47,946 nt of DNA from Candidatus Muproteobacteria bacterium (GTDB lineage: Bacteria; Pseudomonadota; Gammaproteobacteria; Acidiferrobacterales; SPGG2), in the NCBI GenBank assembly GCA_003251795.1, contig QKEI01000146.1:1-47946 (forward strand), written 5' to 3'. The position numbers and the translations under genes were made by a program. Of this stretch, positions 1 to 8,804 are shown one piece after another (positions within the stretch are counted from its first letter, which is position 1; every line of letters begins with the position of its first letter). The notes beneath the pieces are model-generated. The model saw only the letters and a program-made list of their open reading frames with translations, was not told where the DNA came from and did no database searches.

Positions 1-90
1 GGAGTCTACCGCGTTTCTCCTCATTGCCTCCAACCCCGCCCGGGCACAGGACCCGTGCGGACACCAGTAAACACGTATATGGCGCGCAAC

Positions 91-123
91 AAAAAACGGC
101 ATTGGGCCTGCCCAATGCCGTTT
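91..123 (-). terminator. Rho-independent terminator after ihfB
   Basis: A 13-bp perfect inverted repeat (95-107 with 110-122, two-base loop) is followed on the minus strand by a run of six T's. It lies about 35 bp past the ihfB stop codon and fits as the end of the gyrA-to-ihfB superoperon. Positions 1-90 hold no gene I can support. Confidence 0.9.
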
Positions 124-156
124 CGCCCCTGCAGCAGCGGGGCATCATATTTCAAG

Positions 157-447
157 CTAGTTGGATTCGGCCTCGTTGACGCGCTCACGCAACTCCTTGC
201 CGGGCTTAAAATGCGGTACATGCTTGTCGGACACCGCCACAGAGGCACCGGTCTTGGGGTTGCGTCCGATGCGAGGCGGGCGATAGCGAAGCGAAAAGCT
301 GCCGAAACCGCGCACCTCAATGCGCTCGCCGGCCGCTAGGGCAGCACCCATCTGCGCCAGCAGCTCTTTTACCGCGAGCTCGACATCCCGATAGTCGAGC
401 TGCGGCTGCTTGGCAGCAAGCTGGCTGATAAGCTCTGATTTGGTCAT
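157..447 (-). CDS. ihfB: Integration host factor subunit beta
   Basis: This is a 96-residue DNA-bending protein of the HU/IHF family. It would pair with IHF alpha (not in this window) and act in recombination, replication and sigma-54 transcription. The beta-ribbon arm signature [12 protein letters not shown], which carries the intercalating proline, is intact, as is the GxGxF stretch ([10 protein letters not shown]). Length and N-terminus (MTKSELI) match the beta subunit and not alpha or HU. The gene sits 38 bp downstream of rpsA, the usual rpsA-ihfB order in gammaproteobacteria, and ends at a strong terminator, so it is probably the last gene of the superoperon. Confidence 0.97.
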   Translation of the reverse strand: MTKSELISQLAAKQPQLDYRDVELAVKELLAQMGAALAAGERIEVRGFGSFSLRYRPPRIGRNPKTGASVAVSDKHVPHFKPGKELRERVNEAESN

Positions 448-485
448 CGCCGTTGTAGTTCTTGTAGGCTATCACCGAGCGTATT

Positions 486-2168
486 TCAAGAGAGCTCGGA
501 GTTCTCTTTTAGCTTCTCCCTTAGCTTGTCCCCCAGTGAAGACGTCGCCGCACCGGCCTTGCGCGCGTACTCCTGCACGGCCTCGGTCTCATCAGCCAAA
601 TCCTTGGCCTTGACCGACAGCGAGATCTTACGATTCTTGCGATCGATGGTCGTGATCTTGGCTTCGACCTCGTCGCCTTCCTTGAGCACCGAACGCGCGT
701 CCTCGATACGATCGCGCGAAAGCTCCGACGCCCGCAAGTAACCCTCCACTTCGTTAGCCAGCGTCACGGTAGCGCCCTTGGCCTCGACGCTCTTGACCGT
801 ACCCTTGACCACGCTGCCCTTGCCATGTTCGCCGACGAAATTGGAGAAAGGATCACCTTCGAGCTGCTTGATGCCAAGCGATATACGCTCGCGCTCCGGA
901 TCAACCGCCAGAATCACGGCTTCGACATCCTCGCCCTTCTTGAAATCGTGCACAGCTTCTTCGCCCGTGCGGTTCCAGGAGAGGTCGGAAAGATGAATCA
1001 GGCCGTCGATGCCCCCTTCCAACCCGACGAACACACCAAAATCAGTGATCGATTTGATCTTGCCCTTAACCCGGTCGCCCTTGTTGTGTGTGGCGGCAAA
1101 CTCTTCCCAGGGGTTCGGCTGGCATTGCTTCATGCCGAGAGATATACGGCGGCGTTCTGGGTCTATGTCGAGGATCATCACCTCAACCTCATCACCAACC
1201 TGTACGACCTTATTGGGATGAATGTTCTTGTTGGTCCAATCCATCTCCGATACATGCACCAAGCCCTCGACGCCCTCCTCGATCTCGACGAAGGCGCCGT
1301 ACTCGGTAAGATTGGTGACGGTGCCGAACAGGCGCGTACCCTCCGGATAGCGCCGCGGCAGATCGGCCCACGGATCCTCGCCCAGTTGCTTGAGACCGAG
1401 CGATACGCGATTGCGCTCGCGGTCGTAGCGCAACACCCGAGCTTCGATCTCATCACCCACATTGACGACCTCGGACGGGTGTTTCACACGCTTCCATGCG
1501 AGGTCTGTGATGTGCAACAAACCGTCAACGCCGCCAAGATCCACGAAAGCGCCGTAGTCGGTGATATTCTTGATTACGCCCTTGACGATCTGACCTTCCT
1601 CGAGGTTGGCGAGCAAGGCGTCGCGTTCCGCTGACATCTCCGTCTCAACCACTGCACGGCGGGAGACAACGACGTTGTTACGCTTGCGGTCGAGCTTGAT
1701 GACTTTGAATTCGAGCTCCTTCCCTTCGAGGTAACTCGGGTCGCGCACGGGACGCACATCGACCAACGAACCGGGCAGGAATGCGCGGATAGTGTCGATG
1801 GCAACGGTGAACCCACCCTTGACCTTGCCGGTTAACACGCCCGTCACCACTGACTGGCTGTCGTAGGCCTTCTCCAGATCTTCCCAGGCCTTGATGCGGT
1901 TCGCCTTTTCGCGCGACAGCCGGGTCTCGCCAAAACCGTCCTCGAGCTGTTCGATAACGACCTCGACATTGTCTCCGACCTTGACCGTCAGCTCACCGTT
2001 TTCGTTCCTGAACTGGGAGGTCGGGATCACCCCCTCGGACTTCAGACCGGCATTGACGATTACCACCTCGTCATCGATGTGCATCACCTCCGCGGTGATA
2101 AGCTCACCCGTCTGCAGCTGCACCTTCTTTAAGCTTTCTTCCAGTAATTCAGCGAAACTTTCAGTCAT
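486..2168 (-). CDS. rpsA: 30S ribosomal protein S1
   Basis: This 560-residue protein carries six S1 (OB-fold) RNA-binding repeats, the normal arrangement for the long gammaproteobacterial S1 (E. coli 557). It binds mRNA and delivers it to the 30S subunit. The first two repeats are the divergent ribosome-anchoring ones. The later repeats show the typical [15 protein letters not shown] and [17 protein letters not shown] cores. The ATG at 2168 begins [12 protein letters not shown], as in the family. Neighbours cmk and ihfB are canonical. A 113-bp gap to cmk with an A/T-rich promoter-like stretch suggests it has its own promoter besides readthrough. Confidence 0.98.
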   Translation of the reverse strand: MTESFAELLEESLKKVQLQTGELITAEVMHIDDEVVIVNAGLKSEGVIPTSQFRNENGELTVKVGDNVEVVIEQLEDGFGETRLSREKANRIKAWEDLEKAYDSQSVVTGVLTGKVKGGFTVAIDTIRAFLPGSLVDVRPVRDPSYLEGKELEFKVIKLDRKRNNVVVSRRAVVETEMSAERDALLANLEEGQIVKGVIKNITDYGAFVDLGGVDGLLHITDLAWKRVKHPSEVVNVGDEIEARVLRYDRERNRVSLGLKQLGEDPWADLPRRYPEGTRLFGTVTNLTEYGAFVEIEEGVEGLVHVSEMDWTNKNIHPNKVVQVGDEVEVMILDIDPERRRISLGMKQCQPNPWEEFAATHNKGDRVKGKIKSITDFGVFVGLEGGIDGLIHLSDLSWNRTGEEAVHDFKKGEDVEAVILAVDPERERISLGIKQLEGDPFSNFVGEHGKGSVVKGTVKSVEAKGATVTLANEVEGYLRASELSRDRIEDARSVLKEGDEVEAKITTIDRKNRKISLSVKAKDLADETEAVQEYARKAGAATSSLGDKLREKLKENSELS

Positions 2169-2239
2169 AAGTAAATATTGTACTCCAGTCCGGCATAGGC
2201 CGAGACGTCTGCGCCGCGACTATGACACGCGCGGGCTCC

Positions 2240-2275
2240 GGTTACCATAATATATAGTAGCGAAGATTCTAAGAG
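2240..2275 (-). promoter_or_regulatory. Possible rpsA promoter
   Basis: In the 113-bp cmk-rpsA gap the minus strand carries an A/T-rich run, TATATATTAT (2247-2256), within G+C-rich DNA, about 80 bp ahead of the rpsA start. A good -35 is not obvious; the TTAGAA just upstream is only a weak match. The call rests on base composition and position. Confidence 0.3.
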
Positions 2276-2281
2276 CCGCTG

Positions 2282-2986
2282 CTATCCTTCCGGGCGGCCC
2301 TGCCCGAGCCGCCGGTCCCGCAGGAGGTCCAGAATCCTATCGACCACCTGGGCGACGGTCAGGCACGAAGTATCGATAACATGAGCGTCGTCTGCGGGCT
2401 TAAGCGGTGAGGCGCCTCGCTCGGCGTCACGGGCATCCCGAGCGCGGATCTCCTCAGCGAGGCGCGCAAGGTTAACATCCAACCCCTTGTCTTTCAACTG
2501 TTTATGCCGACGTTCGGCTCGCGTTTCCGGGGTAGCGGTCATAAAAATTTTAAGTGTAGCCTCTGGAAAAACCACCGTCCCCATGTCGCGTCCATCCGCC
2601 ACCAGCCCCGGAGGTTGGCATAATGCGTGCTGTTTATCCAACAGTGCCTGCCGAACTTCGGGCAAAACCGCGACTTGTGACGCTAAACGGCTAATTTTCT
2701 CCTCGCGAATGGCGTCGCTCACATCCTCACCGTCAACCAGCACACGCACAGGCGCTTGCGCCTGAGCCAGGAATTGCACCACGAGTCCGCGCGCAATCTG
2801 CCCCAGGCCTGCCGCGTCCTGCGGCGTACATCCGGCCCGATCAACGGCCAATGCCACGGCTCGATAGAGAGCACCACTGTCGAGAAAATGCCACCCGAGG
2901 CGCTGGGCCAACAGCTGTCCGACCGTACCCTTGCCTGACCCGCTGGGCCCATCGAGAGTGATCACCGGGACTGATCCAGAGCTCAT
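2282..2986 (-). CDS. cmk: Cytidylate kinase
   Basis: CMP/dCMP kinase of 234 residues, phosphorylating CMP with ATP for nucleotide supply. The P-loop GPSGSGKGT is close to the N-terminus. The substrate-binding segment DGRDMGTVVFPEA and the lid region near ERRHKQL are present. The frame is open further upstream, but the ATG at 2986 is the natural start: it overlaps the aroA stop as ATGA (2983-2986) and gives the usual short lead into the P-loop. The aroA-cmk-rpsA order is standard. I see no defects. Confidence 0.96.
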   Translation of the reverse strand: MSSGSVPVITLDGPSGSGKGTVGQLLAQRLGWHFLDSGALYRAVALAVDRAGCTPQDAAGLGQIARGLVVQFLAQAQAPVRVLVDGEDVSDAIREEKISRLASQVAVLPEVRQALLDKQHALCQPPGLVADGRDMGTVVFPEATLKIFMTATPETRAERRHKQLKDKGLDVNLARLAEEIRARDARDAERGASPLKPADDAHVIDTSCLTVAQVVDRILDLLRDRRLGQGRPEG

Positions 2987-4299
2987 TCTGTGCTTTCCTC
3001 GACTTCGATAGGAAGCCCGGCCTGTGATGCGAGCGTAGCGAACCCGGGAAACGAGGTGTTCACATTCTTGCAATCATGCACCACTATGGTGCCGCCAGCG
3101 GCCAGTGCCGCCACCGCAAATGCCATAGCGACGCGGTGGTCACCGTGACTTTGCACGTGCCCTCCGGAGAGCCTGCTGCCGCGGATGGTAATGCCATCGG
3201 GCCGCTCCCGCGCGCTAACCCCGAGTTGTGTCAGCCCCTCTGCCATCACGGCGATTCGGTCACTTTCCTTCACGCGCAACTCCTCAGCGCCGCGTAACAC
3301 CGTTTGACCTTCAGCGCACGCGGCCGCCACAAACAACGCGGGGAACTCATCGATCGCTCGGGGCACGTCGTCCCTATCGATGACGATACCTCGCAGCTTA
3401 CTGCTGCGCACGCGGATGTCGGCCACTGGCTCTCCGCCCATCTCGCCGCGCGATGAAACGGCAATCGCCGCCCCCATCCGTTGCAACAGTTCGATGATGC
3501 CGGTACGGGTCGGATTAACGCCGACCCCTTCGAGCAACAGATCGGCTTCTGGCGCAATCGCCGCGCCTACCAAGAAAAAGGCGGCTGAAGACAAATCGCC
3601 AGGCACCGGCATTTCGCAGCCGAACAGGTTTCCGCCGCCAAGGATGCGCACGCGGCGACCTTCGCTTTCCACTGCATAGCCGAAAGCCCGCAACATGCGT
3701 TCGGTATGATCGCGCGTGATCGCGGGCTCAGTGAGCGTCGTCGATCCTTTGGCATACAATCCGGCGAGCAACAACGCCGACTTCACCTGGGCGCTGGCAA
3801 CCGGCATGACATAATCGATACCGTGTAGAGAGCGGCCGCCGCTGATGGACAAGGGTGGACGCCCATCCTCGCCGGTAGCGATCATCGCACCCATCGAGAT
3901 CAACGGTTCGGTTATGCGTCGCATGGGCCGCCGTTGCAGCGACGCATCTCCCACCAGCTTCGAGTCGAAACGCTGCGCCGCCAGTACCCCCGCCAACAAG
4001 CGCATAGCGGTACCGGAGTTGCCCATGTCGAGGGGCACCACCGGCGGTTGCAACCCTTGCAAGCCGGCGCCCTCAATCGTCGCTCGCCCACCTTGCGGTC
4101 CTTCGATGTGCACCCCCATGGCGCGAAACGCCGCTACCGTGGCCAGTACGTCCTCGCCCTGCAGAAGCCCGTCGATGTGCGAGACGCCTTGTGCCAGTGA
4201 AGCGAGAATCACCGCTCGATGAGAGATGGATTTATCGCCCGGGACCCGAAGCCGACCTCTGAGGTTACCACCCGGTTTGATCAGGTAATCGATGGACAT
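2983..4299 (-). CDS. aroA: 3-phosphoshikimate 1-carboxyvinyltransferase (EPSP synthase)
   Basis: This 438-residue enzyme of the shikimate pathway transfers enolpyruvate from PEP to shikimate-3-phosphate. Signatures present are GDKSISHR near residue 22, MGNSGTAMRL near 93 and the RVKESDRI motif in the C-terminal half. Full length for the family. In Pseudomonas the homologous gene is fused to tyrA. Here it is a stand-alone gene separated from tyrA by 86 bp of repeat-rich spacer. It is translationally coupled to cmk by an ATGA overlap. Confidence 0.97.
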   Translation of the reverse strand: MSIDYLIKPGGNLRGRLRVPGDKSISHRAVILASLAQGVSHIDGLLQGEDVLATVAAFRAMGVHIEGPQGGRATIEGAGLQGLQPPVVPLDMGNSGTAMRLLAGVLAAQRFDSKLVGDASLQRRPMRRITEPLISMGAMIATGEDGRPPLSISGGRSLHGIDYVMPVASAQVKSALLLAGLYAKGSTTLTEPAITRDHTERMLRAFGYAVESEGRRVRILGGGNLFGCEMPVPGDLSSAAFFLVGAAIAPEADLLLEGVGVNPTRTGIIELLQRMGAAIAVSSRGEMGGEPVADIRVRSSKLRGIVIDRDDVPRAIDEFPALFVAAACAEGQTVLRGAEELRVKESDRIAVMAEGLTQLGVSARERPDGITIRGSRLSGGHVQSHGDHRVAMAFAVAALAAGGTIVVHDCKNVNTSFPGFATLASQAGLPIEVEESTE

Positions 4300-4305
4300 A
4301 AAGTC

Positions 4306-4326
4306 GGTGACTGGTGACTGGTGACT
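4306..4326. repeat. Three tandem GGTGACT units upstream of aroA
   Basis: GGTGACT is repeated three times head to tail, starting 6 bp before the aroA start codon. A related, decayed series of TCAC/GTGA words continues to about 4379 (for example ACGAATCACGAGTCACGG at 4361-4378). A similar repeat lies on the other side of tyrA. Confidence 0.8.
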
Positions 4327-4385
4327 AGCGGGCAGGTTTTGAATTTACCAATCACTCGTTACGAATCACGAGTCACGGATGTCTA

Positions 4386-5252
4386 CTATTCCTCACGTTT
4401 AATGTACGTATCGCGTGCGCGTTTCGCGCGCTCGAAGGTCTTCACGAGCCAATCACCATCGCCTCTAACGATAGCGTCTGTTAGGGCATCGAGATTATCG
4501 CGAAAATCCTGCAGCACCCTGGCTAAGGCCTCGCGATTGGCGAGACAAATATCACGCCACATGACCGGGTCGCTTGAGGCGATGCGGGTAAAGTCACGAA
4601 AACCGCCTGCCGCCAACTCGAAGGTCGCGCGATGATCATCGCGGCGCACCAGCATATCAACCAGCCCGTAGGCGAGCATATGCGGCAAGTGGCTGCAGGC
4701 GGCGAGAATCTCATCATGTTGTTCAACCGACAGCGTCATTACCTCGGCCCCCGTGACCTGCCACATGGCACGCACGCGCACGACCGCGGCGGCATCGGTC
4801 TCGGCCTCGGGGGTCAAGATTACACGATGCTTCTCGAATAACTGTTCCCTGGACGCCAACACCCCGGAGTGCTCTGCGCCGGCAATCGGATGGCCCGGCA
4901 CGAACGCACCGAAACGTGACCCGAGCGACCTCCTGGCAACGTCGACAACAGCGCGCTTCACGCTGCCAACATCGGTCACGACCGCATCCTCCGACAGCAC
5001 CGGCACGAGCTGCGAGAAAATGTCCTCCATGCTGCCAACCGGGACGGCAACCACAACCATGTCGGCACCATGTACCGCGTCGGCTACCGATACGGCGGCG
5101 CTGTCGATCACACCCAACTCGACCGCTTTTTGCAGATTGCCGAGACTGCGGCCAAAGCCGACAATTTCCTGTACCTGCCCGCGCTCACGCAAGGCCCGGG
5201 CGAGCGAGCCGCCGATGAGGCCTACACCGATTATTGCTAATTTTCTAATCAT
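4386..5252 (-). CDS. tyrA: Prephenate/arogenate dehydrogenase
   Basis: NAD(P)-dependent TyrA of 288 residues, converting prephenate (or arogenate) towards tyrosine. The N-terminal Rossmann motif is GVGLIGGSLARALRERG. The family motif VTDVGSVKR and the catalytic-histidine region GHPIAGAEHSG follow, then the helical dimerisation domain. There is no chorismate mutase domain and no AroA fusion, so this is the mono-functional type. It lies between hisC and aroA, with short repeat-containing spacers on both sides (67 and 86 bp). The cofactor and prephenate/arogenate preference cannot be told from the sequence. Confidence 0.95.
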   Translation of the reverse strand: MIRKLAIIGVGLIGGSLARALRERGQVQEIVGFGRSLGNLQKAVELGVIDSAAVSVADAVHGADMVVVAVPVGSMEDIFSQLVPVLSEDAVVTDVGSVKRAVVDVARRSLGSRFGAFVPGHPIAGAEHSGVLASREQLFEKHRVILTPEAETDAAAVVRVRAMWQVTGAEVMTLSVEQHDEILAACSHLPHMLAYGLVDMLVRRDDHRATFELAAGGFRDFTRIASSDPVMWRDICLANREALARVLQDFRDNLDALTDAIVRGDGDWLVKTFERAKRARDTYIKREE

Positions 5253-5265
5253 CCTTTCGAAGCGC

Positions 5266-5293
5266 TGATTCGTGGCCGGTGATTCGTGACCGG
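5266..5293. repeat. 14-bp tandem repeat upstream of tyrA
   Basis: Two adjacent 14-bp copies, TGATTCGTGGCCGG and TGATTCGTGACCGG, differ at one base. They start 14 bp before the tyrA start. More TCAC-type words follow at about 5318-5338. It resembles the GGTGACT series on the other side of tyrA. Confidence 0.8.
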
Positions 5294-5319
5294 CGCCAAC
5301 AAGGGACCGCAGTCGCGGG

Positions 5320-6429
5320 TCACAGGTCGCTAGTCACAGCGTTCTTGAGCGCCGCCAGAAACCGTTCGTTCTCCTGCGGTCGGCCAATTGTGACACGCAA
5401 GTGGTTCGGCATGCCGTAATTGGCGATGGGGCGCACAATCACCCCCTGCCGCAGCAACGCCTGGTAGACGGGGGCCGCCGGTCGCCCGAGATCGAGCGTT
5501 ATGAAGTTGGCGACTGACGGTATGTAAGCGAGCCCAAGATCATCTAGTCCTCGCGTGAGCTGTTGCATTCCGCCGCTGTTCATCTTCAAACTCTCCGCAA
5601 CATGTTGCTTGTCCGCCAGCGCCGCCTCTGCTGCCGCTAATGCCAACGAGTTAACGTTAAACGGCTCGCGCACGCGATTCAGTAGATCGGCCATCTGCGC
5701 GCTCGAAACACCATAGCCCACCCGTAAACCAGCTAAACCATGCACTTTGGAAAATGTACGTGTCACGACAAGGTTCGGGAAACGTGCGACCCACGGAATG
5801 GTGTTGGGATAACGCGGTTCGCTTACGTACTCGTAGTAGGCCTCGTCGACTACCACTACCACATGCTCCGGCAAGCGCTGTAGGAATCGCTCAAGTATGT
5901 CGGCCGTAATCCACGTGCCGGTCGGGTTGTTCGGATTGGCGACAAACACGAGGCGCGTGCGCGCGTTTATGGCTGCCGCCATCGCCTCGAGGTTATGGGC
6001 CCAGTCCCGCACCGGCGTTACCACTGCCGTGGCTCCGATTGCTTGTGTCACCAGCGGGTAAACAGCAAATGCATGCTGCGAGTACACCACCTCATTTTCC
6101 GGTAACACAAACGCGCGCGCGACGAACTCCAGCACTTCATTAGAGCCATTGCCAAGCGTGATTTGCTCGGGCGCTATGCCGTGCGTGCGCGCTAGTGCCG
6201 CCTTCAGGGCGAAGCCGTTACCATCGGGGTAACGGCCGAGCCCGTCGAGCTCCGCGCGGATTGCTGCCAACGCTTTAGCACCTGGACCGAGCGGGTTTTC
6301 GTTAGAAGCAAGCTTGATGGCTTGCTTGATGCCGTACTCGCGCTCGAGCTCGGCAAGGGGCTTTCCGGGCTCATAGGGTTTGAGTCCGCGCACCCCGGGC
6401 ACCGCTAGAGAGAGCAGCTCGCGACTCAT
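5320..6429 (-). CDS. hisC: Histidinol-phosphate aminotransferase
   Basis: PLP-dependent class I/II aminotransferase of 369 residues. The Schiff-base lysine lies in TRTFSKVHGLAGLRVGYG. The AspAT-fold VDEAYYEY and FVANPNNPTG segments are intact, and the C-terminal arginine motif LRVTIGRPQEN is present. The operon context (pheA three bases upstream, tyrA downstream) matches the HisC2-type enzyme of the Pseudomonas superoperon, which can also transaminate aromatic keto acids. By inference it may serve phenylalanine/tyrosine synthesis as well as histidine. Confidence 0.94.
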   Translation of the reverse strand: MSRELLSLAVPGVRGLKPYEPGKPLAELEREYGIKQAIKLASNENPLGPGAKALAAIRAELDGLGRYPDGNGFALKAALARTHGIAPEQITLGNGSNEVLEFVARAFVLPENEVVYSQHAFAVYPLVTQAIGATAVVTPVRDWAHNLEAMAAAINARTRLVFVANPNNPTGTWITADILERFLQRLPEHVVVVVDEAYYEYVSEPRYPNTIPWVARFPNLVVTRTFSKVHGLAGLRVGYGVSSAQMADLLNRVREPFNVNSLALAAAEAALADKQHVAESLKMNSGGMQQLTRGLDDLGLAYIPSVANFITLDLGRPAAPVYQALLRQGVIVRPIANYGMPNHLRVTIGRPQENERFLAALKNAVTSDL

Positions 6430-6432
6430 GGG

Positions 6433-7515
6433 CTACATCACCGCCTTGGGGTAGGAACCTAAACATTTGAGAAAGGCGGCCTCTTTTTCCAACTCCGGCA
6501 ACACCTGGCGCACTTTCTTATCCTTGATATGCCCCTCGATATCGACGAAAAACACGTACTCCCAAACCGTTTGCCGTGATGGTCGCGACTCAATACGCGT
6601 CATATTGATGCCGTGTCGTGCCAACGGAGCCAACAACGCGTGCAGCGCACCTGGCTTGTTCTTGCCAGATAGCAGCAGACTGGTCTTGTCGTGACCGCTG
6701 GGAGAGGTCTCGATGTTACCCATCACCAGGAAGCGGGTCGTGTTCTGCGGCTCATCTTCGATGTTGCCAGCAAGGATCTTGAGACCATAGATACTCGCGG
6801 CCGCCTCTCCGGCAATAGCGAGACATGCGGCATCCCGGCTCGCCATGTGTGCTGCCTCGGCGTTACTGTTGGCGGTTACGCGCTCCACACCTGGCAGATT
6901 TGCGTCCAACCACGCACGACACTGTGCCAACGACTGCTGATGCGATACGACCTTCTTCGCCTGCGTCCTGTCGGAGTCCTTTCCCAATAAATGATGATGT
7001 ACGCGCAGCTCTACCTCGCCGCAGATCTTGAGCGGCGTCTTCATCAGCATATCCAACGTGCGACTAACCGCCCCCTCGCTCGAGTTCTCGACCGGCACCA
7101 CGCCAAAATGCGCATGGCCAGTCTCGACTTCGCGAAATACCTCATCGATAGACGGCAGGGGTAGCGTATGCACGGAATGGCCGAAATGCTTGAGCGTCGC
7201 CTCTTGCGTGAACGTGCCCTCGGGCCCGAGGAAGGCGATATTAAGCGCCGACTCCAAGGCCAGGCAGGCAGACATGATCTCGCGGAACAAACGCGCGATA
7301 TCCTCGTTGGACAGCGGCCCCTTGTTGCGCTCGACGACGCCGCGCAATACCTGTGCCTCGCGTTCGGGGTTATAGAAATTTTGCAGGCCGGCGCGCTGCT
7401 TATTCGCGGCTGCCTCCTGGGCACAACGCGCGCGCTCGCTGATCAGCTCCTGGAGTTTGATATCGAGGGCATCGATGCGATCACGCAGTTTGCGCAGTCG
7501 TGGATCATCGCTCAC
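6433..7515 (-). CDS. pheA: Chorismate mutase / prephenate dehydratase (P-protein)
   Basis: Bifunctional 360-residue enzyme of phenylalanine synthesis. The N-terminal AroQ chorismate mutase domain (about 1-90) has LRDRIDALDIKLQELISERARCA. The prephenate dehydratase domain (about 95-270) begins AFLGPEGTFTQEA. The C-terminal ACT domain (about 280-355) contains the phenylalanine-binding motifs GALHALL and ESRPSR. I chose the GTG at 7515 because the product then starts VSDDPRLRKLRDRID, like other P-proteins, with AAGG about 11 bp upstream. A TTG at 7551 would add 12 unlike residues. It is 91 bp after serA and 3 bp before hisC. Confidence 0.96.
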   Translation of the reverse strand: MSDDPRLRKLRDRIDALDIKLQELISERARCAQEAAANKQRAGLQNFYNPEREAQVLRGVVERNKGPLSNEDIARLFREIMSACLALESALNIAFLGPEGTFTQEATLKHFGHSVHTLPLPSIDEVFREVETGHAHFGVVPVENSSEGAVSRTLDMLMKTPLKICGEVELRVHHHLLGKDSDRTQAKKVVSHQQSLAQCRAWLDANLPGVERVTANSNAEAAHMASRDAACLAIAGEAAASIYGLKILAGNIEDEPQNTTRFLVMGNIETSPSGHDKTSLLLSGKNKPGALHALLAPLARHGINMTRIESRPSRQTVWEYVFFVDIEGHIKDKKVRQVLPELEKEAAFLKCLGSYPKAVM

Positions 7516-7606
7516 AGGTACACACGCCTTTTGTTTTCTGTTACGGAGCAAGGCCCGATCTCGGGCCGATCGCCAGGAGATCCGCGCGCAGCCTACCCGC
7601 TCACTC

Positions 7607-8800
7607 TTAGGTCCCTGTTTCGGGCCCGCACGGGGTTCCCAACACCCGTGCCATCATCACACCCTCGATTGCGGCGACCTCGTCCCGCACCGCTTGCGGC
7701 ACAGGGCTATCTATATCGACCACCGTGTAGGCCAGCTCGTCCCTGGACATGTTAACCATATCATGAATGTTCAAGCCGGCGCGCCCTACGGCGGAAGAAA
7801 TATGCCCCAGCATATTCGGCACGTTGGCATTGGCCACCACCATGCGATAGTCGCATCCCCGCGCCACTACGACCTCGGGGAAGTTTACAGAGTTGCGGAT
7901 GTTGCCGTTCTCCAGAAAATCGCGTATCTGCTCCGCCACCATCACCGCACAGTTCTCCTCGGCCTCCCGGGTCGAGGCCCCGAGATGCGGCAACGCAATC
8001 ACGCGCTCGTACTGTCTGAGCTCGCTGCTCGGAAAATCGCTCACGTAAGCGTGGATTTGACCCGATTTCAAGCCCTCGGCAACCGCGGCTCGTTCGACCA
8101 CACCAGCACGCGAGAAGTTGAGGATCGTCACACCTTTCTTCAGCAGCGGTAATCGAGCCATATTGATCATATGGTGCGTCGATTCCAGCAACGGCACATG
8201 GAAGGTGACAAAATCCGCGCTGTGCAGCAACTGCTCGAGGTTTCTCGCCTTCTGTACTTCGGACGACAACTTCCAAGCGCCTTCAACGGTAAGCTTCGGA
8301 TCATAGCCAATCACCTTCATGCCAAGCACAAGGGCGATGTTGGCAACGTTACGTCCGACATAACCGAGTCCCACCACGCCGAGCGTCCGCCCCGGTAACT
8401 CAAATCCCGCGTAATGTTTCTTGCCTGCTTCCACCAGCCGGTGGATCTCGGCATCGCTACCTTGCAGGTTGCGGGCGAACTCCCAGGCCTGGCAGATGTT
8501 GCGACTGGCGAGAAAGAGTCCCGCAACTACCAATTCCTTGACGGCGTTAGCGTTAGCTCCGGGTGTGTTGAAAACGGGGATACCGCGTTTGCTCAACTGC
8601 TCAACGGGGATGTTGTTGACGCCCGCGCCCGCCCGGCCGATTGCCTGCACGCTCTTGGGTATTGTCATCTCGTGCATGTCAGACGAGCGCACCAGGATTG
8701 CATCGGGGTCCTGCACGTCCGCGCTTACCTGGTAGCGGTCGGCCGGCAGGCGTCCGAGACCCTTGGGCGAGATATTGTTTAACGTAAGTACCTTGAACAC
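7607..8800 (-). CDS. serA: D-3-phosphoglycerate dehydrogenase
   Basis: First enzyme of serine synthesis, 397 residues, oxidising 3-phosphoglycerate. It has the NAD-binding GxGxxG (VGLGYVGRNVA), the catalytic arginine region INFSRAGVV variant (ILNFSRAGVVERA), the His near LPHLGASTREAEEN, and a C-terminal ACT domain from about residue 310. The GTG at 8800 starts 4 bp after the serC stop and gives VFKVLTLNN; an earlier in-frame start would bury it in serC. Having serA here, next to serC and inside the gyrA superoperon, joins two consecutive serine-pathway steps. Pseudomonas lacks serA at this place. Confidence 0.95.
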   Translation of the reverse strand: MFKVLTLNNISPKGLGRLPADRYQVSADVQDPDAILVRSSDMHEMTIPKSVQAIGRAGAGVNNIPVEQLSKRGIPVFNTPGANANAVKELVVAGLFLASRNICQAWEFARNLQGSDAEIHRLVEAGKKHYAGFELPGRTLGVVGLGYVGRNVANIALVLGMKVIGYDPKLTVEGAWKLSSEVQKARNLEQLLHSADFVTFHVPLLESTHHMINMARLPLLKKGVTILNFSRAGVVERAAVAEGLKSGQIHAYVSDFPSSELRQYERVIALPHLGASTREAEENCAVMVAEQIRDFLENGNIRNSVNFPEVVVARGCDYRMVVANANVPNMLGHISSAVGRAGLNIHDMVNMSRDELAYTVVDIDSPVPQAVRDEVAAIEGVMMARVLGTPCGPETGT

Positions 8801-8804
8801 GCGG

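Noticed and set aside
1..90. Search for the next gene after ihfB (lapA-like) at the left edge
   Set aside because: No start or matching protein text is present before the window ends.
825..1634. 269-codon plus-strand frame inside rpsA
   Set aside because: It is antisense to the S1 repeats and mirrors their periodicity; no family likeness.
7516..7551. TTG start extending pheA by 12 residues
   Set aside because: No ribosome site; the GTG at 7515 gives the family N-terminus.
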